From: Adlercreutzia muris
GTDB taxonomy: Bacteria; Actinomycetota; Coriobacteriia; Coriobacteriales; Eggerthellaceae
Direction: 5' to 3'
DNA: 32,838 bases
NCBI RefSeq assembly: GCF_008831045.1
Contig: NZ_WAJS01000029.1
Location: 1 to 32,838, forward strand
Part shown: positions 13,301 to 27,300 of the stretch, piece after piece
Layout of the letters: every line of letters starts with the position of its first letter
Position numbering within the stretch: the stretch's first letter is position 1
Notes under the pieces: generated by a model
Seen by the model: only the letters and a program-made list of their open reading frames with translations
What the model was told of the DNA's origin: nothing
Database searches by the model: none
Position numbers and translations under genes: made by a program

Positions 13301-14986
13301 GAGAGTATGCACCGGCGCCTCGGGCTCAATGTCATCGAAGGCGTAGCAGATATCGTCCTCGTACACCTTGGCCGACGGGATGTCGCCGGCCACGATCTTG
13401 CAGAACAGGCAATCGTCCATGGGAGTTCCTTTCTCTCTAACGGGCCTATGATACCCCTATTCGGCCCGCTGTTCCACGCGCAGGAAGCTCGTCGGGCGCA
13501 GACCCTCGGCCCCGTGACCCACGGCCACGGTGGCGGCCACAAGTTCGCGGACGAAGGCGTCGGCCCGCAGGCTGCCCGTGGGCTTCGACACCAGGGTGAA
13601 GGTCACGCGGGCGCCCTCCTGAGTCACCGAACCGGCCAGGTAGTCGGCCACCATGAGGGTCTTCTCCTTCTTCTTGCGCACCACGGTCACCGTCTCGGGC
13701 ACCACCAGCGCCCGCGGTGCCTCGGAGAGCTCCACTTCGTAGGTGCTCACGGGGCAGGCTACGGAGGCCGCCGGATCCCTGGGTTCGATATAGCGGGCCG
13801 CCGTGGGGTACAGATCGGCGGGGCTCGCTTTCTGAAGGGCCGCCAGGGCCTTGTCGGGGGCCACGTAGTCGGTCAGAAACAGGTCGAAGAACTCGGATGT
13901 GCCCCCCACTCCCACGGGCAGCGCCGCGCCGAAGGCGATGCGCATGTGGGGGGAGAAGCCCTGGCTCACGGCGTAGGGCAGCCCCGCGCGACGCACGGAC
14001 CGCTCCAGGGCCCGGGCCACTTCCAGATGGGACAGCAGGGCGAGACGGCCCGTCTCGCGGAAGGTCACGCGCAGGCGGAACAAACGGGGATCGGCCATTA
14101 CGCCATCGCCTCCTCTTCGGAAGATCCTTCGCCTTCGCCCCGCGGGCCGCGCTCGGAGTCGTGCGGGGCCTCGGTCGTCGCCGAGCCCGCGGCCCTCACG
14201 GTGCGGTACGGATTCGCCCTGGGCGGCTCCACGGCCCCCGCGCCCGTCTTTCCCACGCGCTCCTCCTGAAGCTGGATGTCGGCGCCCAACGTGGGACAGG
14301 CCCCGCAGGCGGAGCAGTTCTCGAAGGTGCAGTCCGGCGTGGTGACGCCCTCGGCGGCCCGCGCCCGCTCGCGAGCAAGGAAACGGGACGACACGGCGGC
14401 GGTGATGTGGTTCCAGGGCAGCACATAGTCGGTGGGGAAATCGGCCTGGGCGATGCGGGCCGGATCGATTCCCAACGCCTCGGCGGCCCCGGTCCAGACC
14501 TCCTCGTCGAAATGCTCGGTCCAGGCATCGAAGCGGGCACCGCGACGCCACGCCTCCTCTACCCAGGCCGCCGCCTCGCGGCCCCCGCGGCTCATGACCG
14601 CCTCCACGAACGAAGTCGCGGGATCGTGGTAGTGCACGTCCACCGCCTTGTACTTCACCGAGCGCTTCAAAAGCCCCACGCGCCGCAGCGTCTCCTCGGG
14701 CGAGATCTGCCCGTCCCACTGGAAGGGCGTCTGGGCCTTCGGCACGAACACCGCGCACGACACGCTCATGCGCACGCTGCCCCGCTGCTCGGGGGGCACG
14801 GCGGCCTTGGCACGGTCGTAGGCCCGCTGAGCCAAACTCGCAATGCCCTTGATGTCCTCGTCGGTCTCGGTGGGCAGCCCCACCATGAAGTACAGCTTGC
14901 AGCGGCGCCATCCGGCGGCGAAGGCCGCATCGATGGCGCTGAACAGGTCATCCTCGGTCACATTCTTGTTGATGACGTCGCGCAGC

Positions 14987-15018
<32 letters not shown>

Positions 15019-15271
15019 GCCGCCCTTCTTCTGGCCCGCCACCAGCTCGGCCATCTCCACCCCGAAGGCGTCGAGGCGCTGGGAGGGCACGCTCACGCGC
15101 ACACCGGTGCCGGCGCAGGCCCCGTTCACCCGGGTGAGGATCTCGGCGATCTGGGAGTGGTCCGTGGAGGACAGCGAGGTGAGGCTCACCTCGTCGTAGC
15201 CGGTGTCGGCCAGCCCCCGCACCACGGCGCTCACGATGTTGTCGGCCGACCGCTCGCGCACGGGGCGGTAC

Positions 15272-15303
<32 letters not shown>

Positions 15304-18300
15304 GGCGCACCCGCGCAGCACCTCCACGTTCAGGCGGTCGTGCACCACCTCGGTGTAGGGCACCACCATGGGCTCGTAGGCGTCAGAGGCGGCGAAGCCC
15401 GTAAACACCCGCTTGTCCACCACCGGTGGCACGTCGTCGAACAGGGGCTCCACCCAGCTGCCGGCCGCCTGGGCCTCGGCCTCGCCGCGCCAGCGATACA
15501 GGCTCGGTACGTAGGCGCCGCCCACCTCCCGGGCCAGGGCCCGCAAGATGTCAGCCCGCGGGACGCCCTCGCCCCGCAGACGCCGGAGGAGGGACAGCGC
15601 CTCGGGCAGCTGCTCCTCCCCTTCGCCCACCAAGATCACGTCGAAGAAGGGGGCATAGGGCTCGGGGTTGTAGGCGCACGGACCGCCGGCCAGCACGACG
15701 GGGTCGCCCTCGGCCCGCTCGTCGCTGTGCAGCGGGATGCCGGCCAGATCAAGCGTCTCCAGGATGTTGGTGGCCGCCAGCTCGTGGGGCAGCGTGATGC
15801 CCACCGCATCGAACTCGGCCACCGGGGCGCAGCTCTCCAGGGAGAACAGCGGCACGCCCGCATCGCGCATGAGGTCGGCCATGTCCACGGCCGGCAGGAA
15901 GGCCCGCTCAGCCCCCATGCCCTCGGTGGCGTTCACCGCGTTCACCAAAATGCGCACGGCCTGGTTCGCCTGGCCCAGCTCGTAGGTGTCCGGATAGATC
16001 ATGCAGAATTGGAAGGGGGCGTCGTCCTTCACGACGCAGCCCCACTCGTGGTTCAGATAGCGGGCCGGCCGCTCGACGCGAGCGAGCAGCGGCTCCACCC
16101 GGGGCCAGAGGTTAGTGCTTGGCATGGACTCCCTTTCCGTTCTTCCCGCGCAGGCCGCGCCACGTAGCGCGCCCCGCCTCTTTGGCGGTATCGACCACCT
16201 TGCGACCCGCTGGCGTGGAGGCAGCCTTCCCTGCCGCCTCCACGGCCTCGTCGCGGGCCTTCTGCACTACGTTGGCCACGCCCACGATGTCGCCGCCGGC
16301 CTCGAAGTACTCGATGGCGGCCCGGCCCATGGCCTCGGTGCCGGCAAATCCCACGGCCCCCTTGATGGCCCAGCCGAGCACCGGCACCACGCCCACGGCG
16401 GTACGCGCGATGTTACGGAACAGGAAGGCACCGCCCACCACGGCGGCCAGCTCCTTGATGCGCTCGGCCGACAGGGGCTGGCCGTAGGCCGCGGCAATCT
16501 GCAGCAGCATCTTCGCCTGGTTCAGGGTCATGATGGGCATGTCGGCCCCGGGGATGAACACCACCACGCCCACACCGGCGTTCTGGATGGCCGTGGCCCG
16601 CACCGCATCCAGAGACAACGGCCTGCGCACGAAGGGGAAGGCCAGGGCGAAGGCGAGCTTCTTGTCACGGCAGGCCGCGATGATCCACTCCCCCATGCGA
16701 CGGTCCAACGTCGCGGCGGCCTCCTCGTCCAGGGCGATGGGCTCCGCGCCCGCCGGGGCTTCCTCCGCGGGCACCGCGTGCTCGAGGGCCTCGAGGGCGG
16801 CCGGCGCCTCGGCAGGGCGGCTCTCGGTGCTCCCGGCGGTCAGGCGCCGCGACAGGGTGGCGGCGGCGTCCCCCAAGGGGGTGGGGTCGGTCATATGGGG
16901 GGCCACCAGGTCCCCTTCGGGAATGGGGAACCCGGCCGCCTCGGCGGCGCGGGACACCGCGGCCGGGGCCGTGGCCACCACCATGACCGGAATGCCCGCG
17001 GAGCGGATATGGGCGGCGGCCGCGCCGATGGAGGGACTCGCCCCCGCCACGATCACGGCCATGTCGTCGGCTCCGTAGGGCTCGGGGGCGACGCCCTCCT
17101 CCAAATAGCCCAGGGTGACCCGGGTGCGGGCGCCGGCGCTCGCGAAGGCGCTGCGCACGTGGCCCACCACATCTCCAGGGGCCGTCTCGTCCAGAAAGAC
17201 GGATACTGCCAGGGGCGTGTTGCGGGCAGCGTCGATGTCGGTGGCGGCGCTGATGAGCGCGGGAATGTCGAGGGGCAGGTTCATTTACGCGGCCTTCCTT
17301 CCTTGAATCGAGCGATGGGACCACACCGAGCCGATGAGCCCGATGAGCGCGAAATTGACGACCATGAACGACGAGCCGTAGCTTACGAACGGCAGCGGGA
17401 TGCCCGTGATGGGCATGAGCCCCACGTCCATACCGATGTTCTCGAGAATCTGGAACAGCCACATGCCGACCACGCCCATGACGATGAGCATGCCGAAGAG
17501 GTCGTCGGCGGCCCGGGCGATGGACAGGCAGATGGCGATGAGGGCGGCGTACAGGGCGATGAGGGCCACCACGCCCACAAAGCCGAGCTCCTCGGCCAGC
17601 ACGCAGAAGATGAAGTCCGTAGGGGCCTCGGGCAAAAAGCCGTGGGTCGACTGGGTGGCGTTCAAGAGCCCCTTGCCGAACAGCCCCCCGGATCCGATGG
17701 CGATCTTGGCCTGGGCCAGGTTGTAGCCGTCTCCGGACGGGTCGGCCTCGGGGTTCAGGAACACGAGCAGACGCCCGCGCTGGTAGTTCATCAGCAGGCG
17801 GTACTCCCAGGTGCCGTCGGGCAGCTGATACTTCAAAAGCTCGTCCACGGCGAACACCGCCGCGATGGCCGCCACGCCGGCCGCCACGGTAAGGAGCAGA
17901 TAGCGGGCCTTGGCGCCGCCCATGACGAGCACCACCGCCGAGATGGCCATATACACCAGGCCCGTGCCCAAGTCGGGCTGGGTCATGATGCAGGCGAAGG
18001 GCACGAGCAGCAGGCCCAAGACCTTGCAGTACTCGCGCCAATCATCCAGAGTGCCCTGGTAGCGGGCCAGCAGGCTCGCAGCGAACAGCACCACCGTCAC
18101 CTTGGCGAACTCGCCGGGCTGTACCTGCATGCCGATCTTGATCCAGGAGCGGGCGCCCATGCCGGCCGTGGTGCCGAGGCCCGGTACATGGGGCAGCAGG
18201 ATGAGCACGATGTTGATGACGAGCAGGGCCGTGGTCATGTTGGCCAGGCGGCGGTAGTCGAAGCGCCACAGCACGGTCATGATGACGAGGCCGGCCCCCA

Positions 18301-21300
18301 CGCCGGCCAGCTGCCGGTTGAAGCTGTAGTCGGCATCGCCCTGCACCGCCGACCAGCACACCAGAAGGCCGTAGCTGACCACAAGGGCGATGACCAGCAG
18401 GAAGGGCCAGTTCACGAGCGCGATCAGCGGCGGCCGCTCGGGACGGCCCTGAGAACGGTGGGAGCCGCGGGAGCCCAAGGCCCGCTGGCTCTTGTGCACG
18501 GAATGTATCTGGGGAAGCTCTGCCACGAACCCTCCTAGTCCTCGCGGCCGCCGGAGTCCACGGCGATCTCCACGGACTCGCCCGACGAGCCGGCCACGCG
18601 CTCGATGGTCACCGTGGAGGTGCCGGCGGCGTCGGCCATGAGCTCGGCCATGACCTCGGCCACCACCGGGGCGGCCGTGTCCGAGCCGCCGCCGCCCTGC
18701 TCCACGACGCAGGCCACCACGTATTTGGGGTCGTCGAAGGGAGCGTAAGCCACGAACCAGGCCGTGTCGTTCTGATCTTGTTTCTCGCCGGTGCCCGACT
18801 TGCCCGCCGCGTCGATGCCCGCCTCCTCGAACAGGGGGGCCACGGAATGGGACTCGCGCACCATGTCGTGGAGGGCGTCGCGCACGTAGGTGAGGTGCGC
18901 CTCGGTCACCTCGGGCGTGCGGCTCACTTCCGGCTCGAAGGTGACGACGGTCTCCCCGGCGCTGTTGCGCACCTCCTTCAGCAGGTGCGGGCGCATGATG
19001 GTGCCCGTGGCCACACCGGCGTAGGCGCAGGCGATCTGCAGCGGCGTGACGAGCACGTCGCCCTGGCCGATGATCATGTTGGTGTAGTCGCCGCCGCGCC
19101 AGACGGCCTCGGAGGGCACGTTGCGCCAGTGCTCGGCCTTCCAGGCCGGCGTCGGGATGAGGCCCACGGCCTCGCCCCCCAGATCGATCCCCGTGCGCTC
19201 GCCGAAGCCGAACTGCTCGATGTACTCCTGGAGCGCCGTGTCGGGCAGATCGCCGGATCCCTCGGGCCCGTGGTCGTAGAAAGCCTTGCCGATCTCGTAG
19301 AAGACGGTGTCGCAGGAGTTCACGATGCCGCCGTAGAGGTCCAGGGTGCCGTGGCCGGCGTGGTTCCAGCACTTCTGCACCACGCCGGTGTCGAAGCCGT
19401 CCCACTCGCCGGTGCAGTTCCAGGAGCTGCTCTCCGAGGCGAACCCGTACTCCAGGCCCGCCAAGGACGTGAAGGCCTTGAAGGTAGAGGCGGCCATGAA
19501 CTGGCCCGACACCACGTTGTTGTTGAGCGGCGCATAGGCCTCTTCGCTGTTGTACTTGTCCATGAGGTCCTGGGAGAAGGCCCCGGTGAAGTTCGTAGGA
19601 TCGAAAGTGGGGAAGCTCGACATCACCACTACCGAGCCGTCGGTCACATCAAGGGCCACCACGGCCCCCTTGCAGCCCTTGCCGGTGCCGATGACGCCCT
19701 CGCGCGGGGCGATGAGGTCGGCGAGGGCCCGATCGGCCACGTACTGGGCCCGGGCATCGATGGTGAGGTACACGTCGCTGCCCTTGGAGTCGTCGATATT
19801 GCTCATGACCGAGATGCGCCGGCCGTTGGCGTCCACCATCACCTTGCTCTCGCCGTGCTCTCCGGCCAGATAGGAATCGTAGGTGGCCTCCACGCCGGCC
19901 GTGCCCACGGTGTCGATGGAGAGGATCTCACGGCCCTCGGTCTTGTTCTCCATGATCTCGGGGGTCACGTTGCTCGTGTAGCCGAGCACGTGGGCCGCCA
20001 GGGCCCCGTAGGGGTACTCGCGCAGGGAGCGCTCCTCCACGGTGACACCGGGGAAGGCGTCGGCATGCTCGGCTATGAAGGCCACGTCGCGCAGGCGCAC
20101 GTCCTGACCGAGCACGCGCAGGCTCTGGGCTCCCCCGCTCGCGTCCTTGATGCGCTGGAACAGCACGTTCACCGGCACCCCGAGCACCGTGGACAGGCGG
20201 CGCACCACATCGCGGTTGTCCGCCACCTCCGGATCGGCCAGCACGGCCTGAGCGGGGCGGTTCACGGCCAGGGGCACCCCGTTGGCGTCGTAGATGCACC
20301 CGCGGGGCGCCGGGGTCTTCACCGTGGTGTAGAGGTTCTGCTCGGCGGCGTTGGCGTACTCGGAGTTGCCGAGGATCTGCATGGTCCACAGCTTCGAGGC
20401 CAGCACGGCGAAGATGCCCGCCGCCAGGGCCCCTACGGCCGCGAACCGGGTTCCGAGGCCGTCGGAGGGCTTCTTGGCGGCCGTGGGGTCCTCCGAGGAG
20501 CCCACGGTCACCTCCCCGTCCCGGGCGGCTCGGGCCGAGGTGCGCCGCTCGAAGGGCGAGGTGCCCACGCCGACGGTGTCCAGCTGGCTGACCCCCTTGG
20601 TGGCTCCCACGGAGGGAGTGGAGCGGTTCGCCCTCACGGCGAGGGCGGCGGCGATGACCACAATGGCGATAACGGCCGCGAGCACGGCCACGATAATGGC
20701 AAGGAGCACGGGCGCCCCCTTTCTAGCGCAGAACCGGCGTCCCCGGTTGACCCAAGGGCTTGCCGACCATCACGCGGATGGCGATCGGGTACAGCAGAAG
20801 GCCGATGACGCAATCGTAGAGCATGCAGGGCAGCGTGCGGTACAGGAAGGCCTCGCCGAGGGAGACGCCCCCGCCGCTCGCCACGACGGCGATGCCGTAG
20901 AGCACCTCCGCGAGAACCGTGGAGGCCAGAAGAATCGCCACCGGCATGAACAGGGTATCGTTGTCCAGGGCGAGATAGAGCCGGGAAGCGAGAAATGTTA
21001 CCAGCACGAGCACGAAGGCCATGGCCCCCACCGGGCCGCCGCCCACCAGATCGAAGATGAGGCCGCAGACGAAGGGGATGACGGGGCCCCCGTGGCCGGG
21101 GGTGGCCACGGGGCGCACGAGGCAGAAGGCCACGATGAAGTTGGGCACGGCGGCGAACAGGGCGATGGCCGGGGCCACGATGATCTGCAGCAGCACGGCC
21201 AGGACGGCGCCGATGAGGGCCGTCACCGTCTCGCGGGTCAGCTCCATCAGGCATCCCCCTCCCCGCCCGCGGCGTCATCGGGGCCGCCGTCGCCGGAGCC

Positions 21301-24300
21301 GCCCTCGGCGCCGTCGCCGTTGCCGTCGCCGTCGCTCTGGCCGCCCTCGCCCGTGTTGTCGGCACCGGAGGCCGGGGCTTGGTCGCTCGGGGCGGGAATA
21401 GAGCGGTCGGAGGCGTCCTCGGCGGCGCTGAACACCACGATGGCCTCCTCCATGAGGGAGACTGAGCCGTTGGGGGCCACGACGATCTTGCGGGTATCCT
21501 TGCCGGCGCTGCCCTCCACGCGGGCCACGGTGCCGATGACCAGGCCGCGGGTGTAACTGCCCCCCAAACCGCTCGTCAGCACCACGTCGCCCACCTGGAT
21601 GTTCACATCGGCACCGATGTTCTCCAGGTACAGCAGGCCGTCCAAAGACCCGCGCACGATGCCCTCGGCACGGCTCGACTGGATCATGGCCGCGGCCCCC
21701 GACTGGGGGTCGGTGAGCAGGCGCACGCGGCAGGAGCCCGCCGACACGGAGATGACCTGGCCGACCACGCCGGTCGGCCCCATGACGGTCAGCCCCGTCT
21801 CCACGCCCGAGGAGGAGCCCACGTCCAGGGTGATGTCCTGGTTCCAGGCATCGGTGGAACGGCCGATGACGCGCCCGGCCACACCTCGGATGTCGTAGAC
21901 GTCGCGGAGGTTCAGCAGACCGCGCAAGCGCTCGTTCTCCAGGCGGATCTCCTCGGAGGAGGTCAGCTGGGCCACCAGCTGCTCGTTCTGCTCCCGCAGG
22001 GCCGTCAGGGTAGCCTCGGAGGCGGCGTTGTCGCTGCCGGAATCCTCGGCCGCCTCCACCGCCTCGCCCAGGGGCACGCCGGCCATCTGGAGCGGGGCCA
22101 CGGCCCCCTCCACGAGGGCCTGCACCCGGTGGATCGGGCCGTCCGGGCCCTCGGCGCTGTAGATGCCCACGAGCCCCAAGGCCAGCACGAGGGTGAGAAT
22201 GAGCGGCACCCGTCCGACGGGCGCGGGACTGTTATTCTGGAAATTGAGAGCCATGAGCGGTGCGCGTCGCCCTTACTTGGAGCGCATAAGCGTCTGCTTG
22301 AGGGCCGTCGGCGTCTCGAGCACCTTCAGGCAGCCGGACACCACATTGGTGAGCGCCGTCTCGGACACCCACACGGGAATCTCCAGCTTGTCGGTGAGGT
22401 AGCGGTCCAAACCCGACAGAAGGCCACCGCCGCCCGTGAGCAGGATACCGTTCTGGATGATATCGCTGGCCAGGTCGGGGTTGGTCTTCTTGAAGGTATC
22501 CTTGATGTGCAGCACCATCTCCTCGATGGGGGCCTGCAGGGCCGCGCGCACGTCCTCGGACTGAATGGTCACTTCCTTGGGCTGCTCGGTGTAGACGTCC
22601 TGGCCGGAGATGATCATATCGCGCTCGCGACCGTCCTCGAAGGGCAGGATGGAGCCGATCTTGATCTTGATGACCTCGGCCGTGCGCTCGCCGATCTTGA
22701 TGCCCAGAAGGTCGCGCAGGTGCATGGCGATGGCCTCGTCGAGGCGGTTGCCGGCCAGACGCAGGCTAGAGGAGGTCACGATGCCGCCCAGCGAGATAAC
22801 AGCCACCTCGGTGGTGCCGCCGCCGATGTCCACCACCATGGAACCGGTGGGCTCGGTCACGGGCAGATCGGCGCCCATGGCAGCGGCCATGGGCTCCTCG
22901 ATGAGGTAGGCCTGGCGCGCCCCGGCCTGGATGGCGGCCTCGAACACGGCGCGCTTCTCCACGGAGGTGGCGCCGCAGGGGATGCAGATGACGATGCGGG
23001 GCTTGGGCTGCCAGGGGTACTTCCGCTCGGAGGCCTTGTTGATGAAGGCCGACAGCATGGCCTCGGTCACGTCGTAGTCGGCGATGACGCCGTCCTTCAG
23101 GGGATGCTCCGCCGAGAAGGCGTCCGGCGTGTGGTTGATCATGTTCTTGGCCTCATGACCGACGGCGAGCACGCGGTGGGTGGACTTCTCTATGGCGACG
23201 ACGGAGGGCTCGTTGATGACGATGCCCTCCCCGGTAATGGCAACGAGGGTATTGGCAGTCCCCAGGTCGATGGCCATGTCCGCGGACATCTGGCCGGTCA
23301 GGCTGGAGAACATATCAAGGAATGACATACAGGCAAACCCTTCGGAAAACGTATAGGTTACAGTCAGCCTCAGATTTTAGCACAGGCCCCCCAGAGGCGC
23401 GGAAACTCCACAGGTAGAGGGCAATTTCCGCGCCCCTTAGTGCACGCTGCAGGACAAGCAGGGGTCGTAGGCGCGAACGAGCTTCTCGATCTCCAGGCGA
23501 ATGAGGGCGCCGTCGTAGCCCTCCCCCACCATCTTCTCGGCCAGCTGGCGCATGTCAGCTTCCAGATTCGCGATGTTCTGGGCCGTGGGGGTGAGGATGG
23601 AGGCGCGGCGCACCCGGCCGTCCCCGTCGAGCTCCAGCCGGTGGAAGAGGGCCCCGCGCGGGGCCTCGGTGAAGCCGGTGCCCACGCCGGCCCGCGCCGC
23701 GAAGGGCACCGGCGCGCTTGTGCCCGCAAACTCGTCGTCAGCCAGGCGCCGGCAGAGGGCGGCGCAGCGGTCGAGCACGTCCACCAGCTCCACGGCCTGG
23801 GCGATGTTGTTGGCGAAGGGGTTGTACTCCGGCGGCCTTAAGGACGCCTTGGCCGCGGCGTAGCGGGCGTCCTTGCAGAGAGCGTCCCAGCTGGCGTTCA
23901 CCCGGGCCAGCGCCGCGGTCATATAGGGCGCGCCCGTGCGCCGGGCCCGGGCGAGGAAGGCGGCCGAGGAGCCCTGGGGGTATTCCTCGATCTCCTCTTC
24001 CACCGCAGCGGCCGCAAACTCGTAGCCGGCCCTCACGAAGCGGGCCGTATCGGAGGTGCACACCGGGTAGGCGCCCGGGGCCACCATGGCGAGCATGTCG
24101 CCGGCGGTCTCAAGGGCGATGGTATCGAAGTCGCGGAACAGATCGACGCTGGCCAGGGCGAAAGCGCGGGAGGCGTCCATGACCTCGGCCAGGCGGCGGT
24201 ACTCGGCCGCCTCGATCTCGTGGGTGAATCCGCCCACCACCGCCGTGATGGGATGGATGGACCGCCCGCCCACCAGCGTGCAGAGCTCGTTGCCCAGGGC

Positions 24301-27300
24301 CTTCAGCCCCAGGGCTCGCTCCAGAAGATCCGGGTTCGTGTCGGCCAGGGGAAACACCGACTTGTGGCCCAAAAAGTCCGGGGCGGCGAACACGAACAGG
24401 TGCGTGGCGTGGTTCTGAAGATAGGAGCCGTAGACCAACAGCTCCCGCAAGGCCTCGGTGCGGTCGGTCACCGCCACGCCGAAGACGGCCTCGATGGCGC
24501 GGATATCGGTGACCACGTGACTCGCCGAGCAGATGCCGCAGATCCGGGAGGCGATGTAGGGCACCTCTTCGAAGGAACGGCCCACCACCATGGACTCGAA
24601 GAGCCGGGCCGGCTCCACCACGGCCATCTCGCAAGTGGTCACCTCCCCGTTCTCGATGACAACGCGGATGTCGCCGTGGCCCTCCACGCGGGCCACGTGA
24701 TCGACGCTGATGCAGGTGGCGGTCATGGCTTACTCCTCCCCTGCCGGGGCCAAGGCCACGGCGTTGAACATCTCCAGGGCCTCGTCGAAGCGCTCGGGCG
24801 CGAAGCCGCGGCTGGCCGCGAAGGCGCGGGCCGCGTCCACGTTGGCGTCGGGCGAGAGGCCGGCGCAGCCGTTGCAGGCCCGGCCGAGACCGGGGCACTT
24901 CGCCCCGCAGCCGGCGCGGGTCACGAGCCCCAGGCACATCTGGCCGCGCTTATAGAGGCAGCCGCCCTCGCCCTGGGCGCACTGGCCGCAGAGGGTGGCG
25001 GTAGCATCCAGCCGGTTGCTGCCGTAGAGGGCTGCGTCCAGTACCCGCACGAACTCGAAGGGGTCGACAGGGCAGCAGTTCACCGTGAAGTCCACATCGA
25101 TAACGGACGACACGGGCGCCGGGGCCCGCAGAACGCCGCAGGCCGCGGGAAGCCCCTCCCCGTAGACCGCTTCCGCATGGGACGCGAGCGCGCCGGCGGC
25201 CATGCCGGGAATGCCGCCGGTGGCCGCGCAGGACCCGATGGCGATGACGCAGGCCGCGCGCTGCCGCAGGGCGCGCACGGTCTCGGCCGCCTCCTCGGTG
25301 GTGACGGCGCCCTCGATGACGGCCACGTCGAAGGCCTCGGGCATGGGCTCCGACGTGGTGAGCTGCCAGTAGCCCAGCTCGATCTGGCCGAGCACCGCCA
25401 GAAGGTGGCGCTCGATGTTGGTGATGTTGATCTGGCAGCCGAAGCAGCTGGCCAGGCCTACGAGCACGACGCGCGGGGCGCGGGCCTCGCCGGCAGCGGT
25501 GTTCTCGCTCATTTACATCGACCCCTGGATGTTCTTGGCTTCCCAATAGTTGAAGACCGGCCCGTCGATACAGCAGTACTGATGTCCCACCTGGCAGTGG
25601 CCGCACTTCCCCACGCCGCACTTCATGTGGCGCTCGAAGCTCATGTAGATGCGGTCGTAGGGAATGTTCTTCTTCCGCATCTCGGCCACGACGAAGCGGT
25701 ACATCACCGGCGGGCCGCACAGAGCCCCGAAAGTGTTGGCCGCGTCGATCTGGAGATGCTCGAAGGGCTTGGTGACGAGCCCCTCTTCCCCGTCCCAGGT
25801 CTCATCAGCGTGGTCGACGGTGAGGTACAGATCGAAGTCCTTGCGGTGGCGCCACATCTCGAACTGGTGGCGGAACATGACTTCTTGCGGGTTGCGCGAG
25901 CCGTAGATGATGGTGACCTTCCCGAACTCGCTGCGTTCATCGTGGATGTTGTTGATGAGCGAGCGCAGAGGCGCGATGCCGAGGCCCCCGGCCACCAGCA
26001 GCACGTCGTGGCCGCGCATGGCCTCGATGGGAAAGCCGCGGCCGAAGGGGCCGCGGATGCCCACGATCTCGCCGCACTGCATCCGGTGGAGCCGCTCAGT
26101 GAAGCGACCGGCGCGACGCACGGTGAGCTCGATGAAGCCGCGCTTAGTGGGCGACGAGGAGATGGAGATGGGCGCCTCCCCCACCCCGAACAGAGACAGC
26201 TCCACGAACTGGCCCGGGGCATGGCAGAACGCCTCGCGGATCTTCTCGTCCACGAGCCGGAACTCGAAGAGCTTCTCGGTGGCCGTGAGCTCGGTGATGG
26301 AGGTGATGCGGGCCGGCCAGGGCCGGTAGGGGTTGGCGGCCATGAGCTCGGCGCCGGTCATCTCGGGGCCCTCGTCGCGGTAGGGATGGACGGCCACGGT
26401 GGCGTGAGAGGCTCTACTCGCCATCGTCGGCCCCCTTTCTCTCGAAGAACTTCAGCACCTCGATGGGGCTGATGCCCACCTTGCAAGCGGCGGCGCACCG
26501 CCCGCAGCCCACGCACAGGCTGCGATCGTGGGTGGCCAGAAAGCCGTTGAGCTTGTGGTACATGCGATGGCGCACCCGCTCGGCGGCCGTGGGGCGGAAG
26601 TTGTGGCCGCCGGCTACCATGGCGAACTGGGGCGAGGTGCACCCGTCCCACACCCGCTCACGCCGGCCGGTCTCCGCGCCGGGATCAAGCGTGTCGCGGA
26701 TATCGAAGCAGTAGCAGGTGGGGCACACGCTCGCGCAGGCGTTGCAGGACAGGCAGCGGCCGCCCAACTCGTCCCAGAAACCGTCCTCGTGGAAGGCGTC
26801 CATGAGCATGGGGATCTCCTGCACGTCGGGAATGGCCCCGTTGAAGGCCCCCTGGCGGGCGCGGGTGGCGGCGCGGAAGGCGGCGCGGTCGGCATCGGTG
26901 GCCTCGCGCACGTCGCAGGCCCCCTCCAGGATGTTCGCCGCCGTGACCGACCCGATGGACACGAGGAACGCCTCGCCGATGGCGTTCAGGAACAAATCGT
27001 AGCCGGGCCGGGCCTCTTCGGAATCCATGAGATGGCAGAAGCAGGTGTCGCCCGGCGTGCAGCTGACCCCCACGATGAGGGTGGCGTCCTGGTGGGCCCG
27101 GTAGTAGGGATCGGGATAGCGCGGGTCGTTGAACACGCTGTTCAGGTTCATGATGCCGTTGATGTCGCAGGCGTGCACCCCGAACAGCACCCGCGGGCGC
27201 ACCTCGTCCACGTAATCGGTGACGGCGTTCTCCCGCGCGTCGAACTCGAAGAGGGTCTCGGTCGCCGGCAGGAAGTACTTCTTGGGCGAGGCGATGGTGG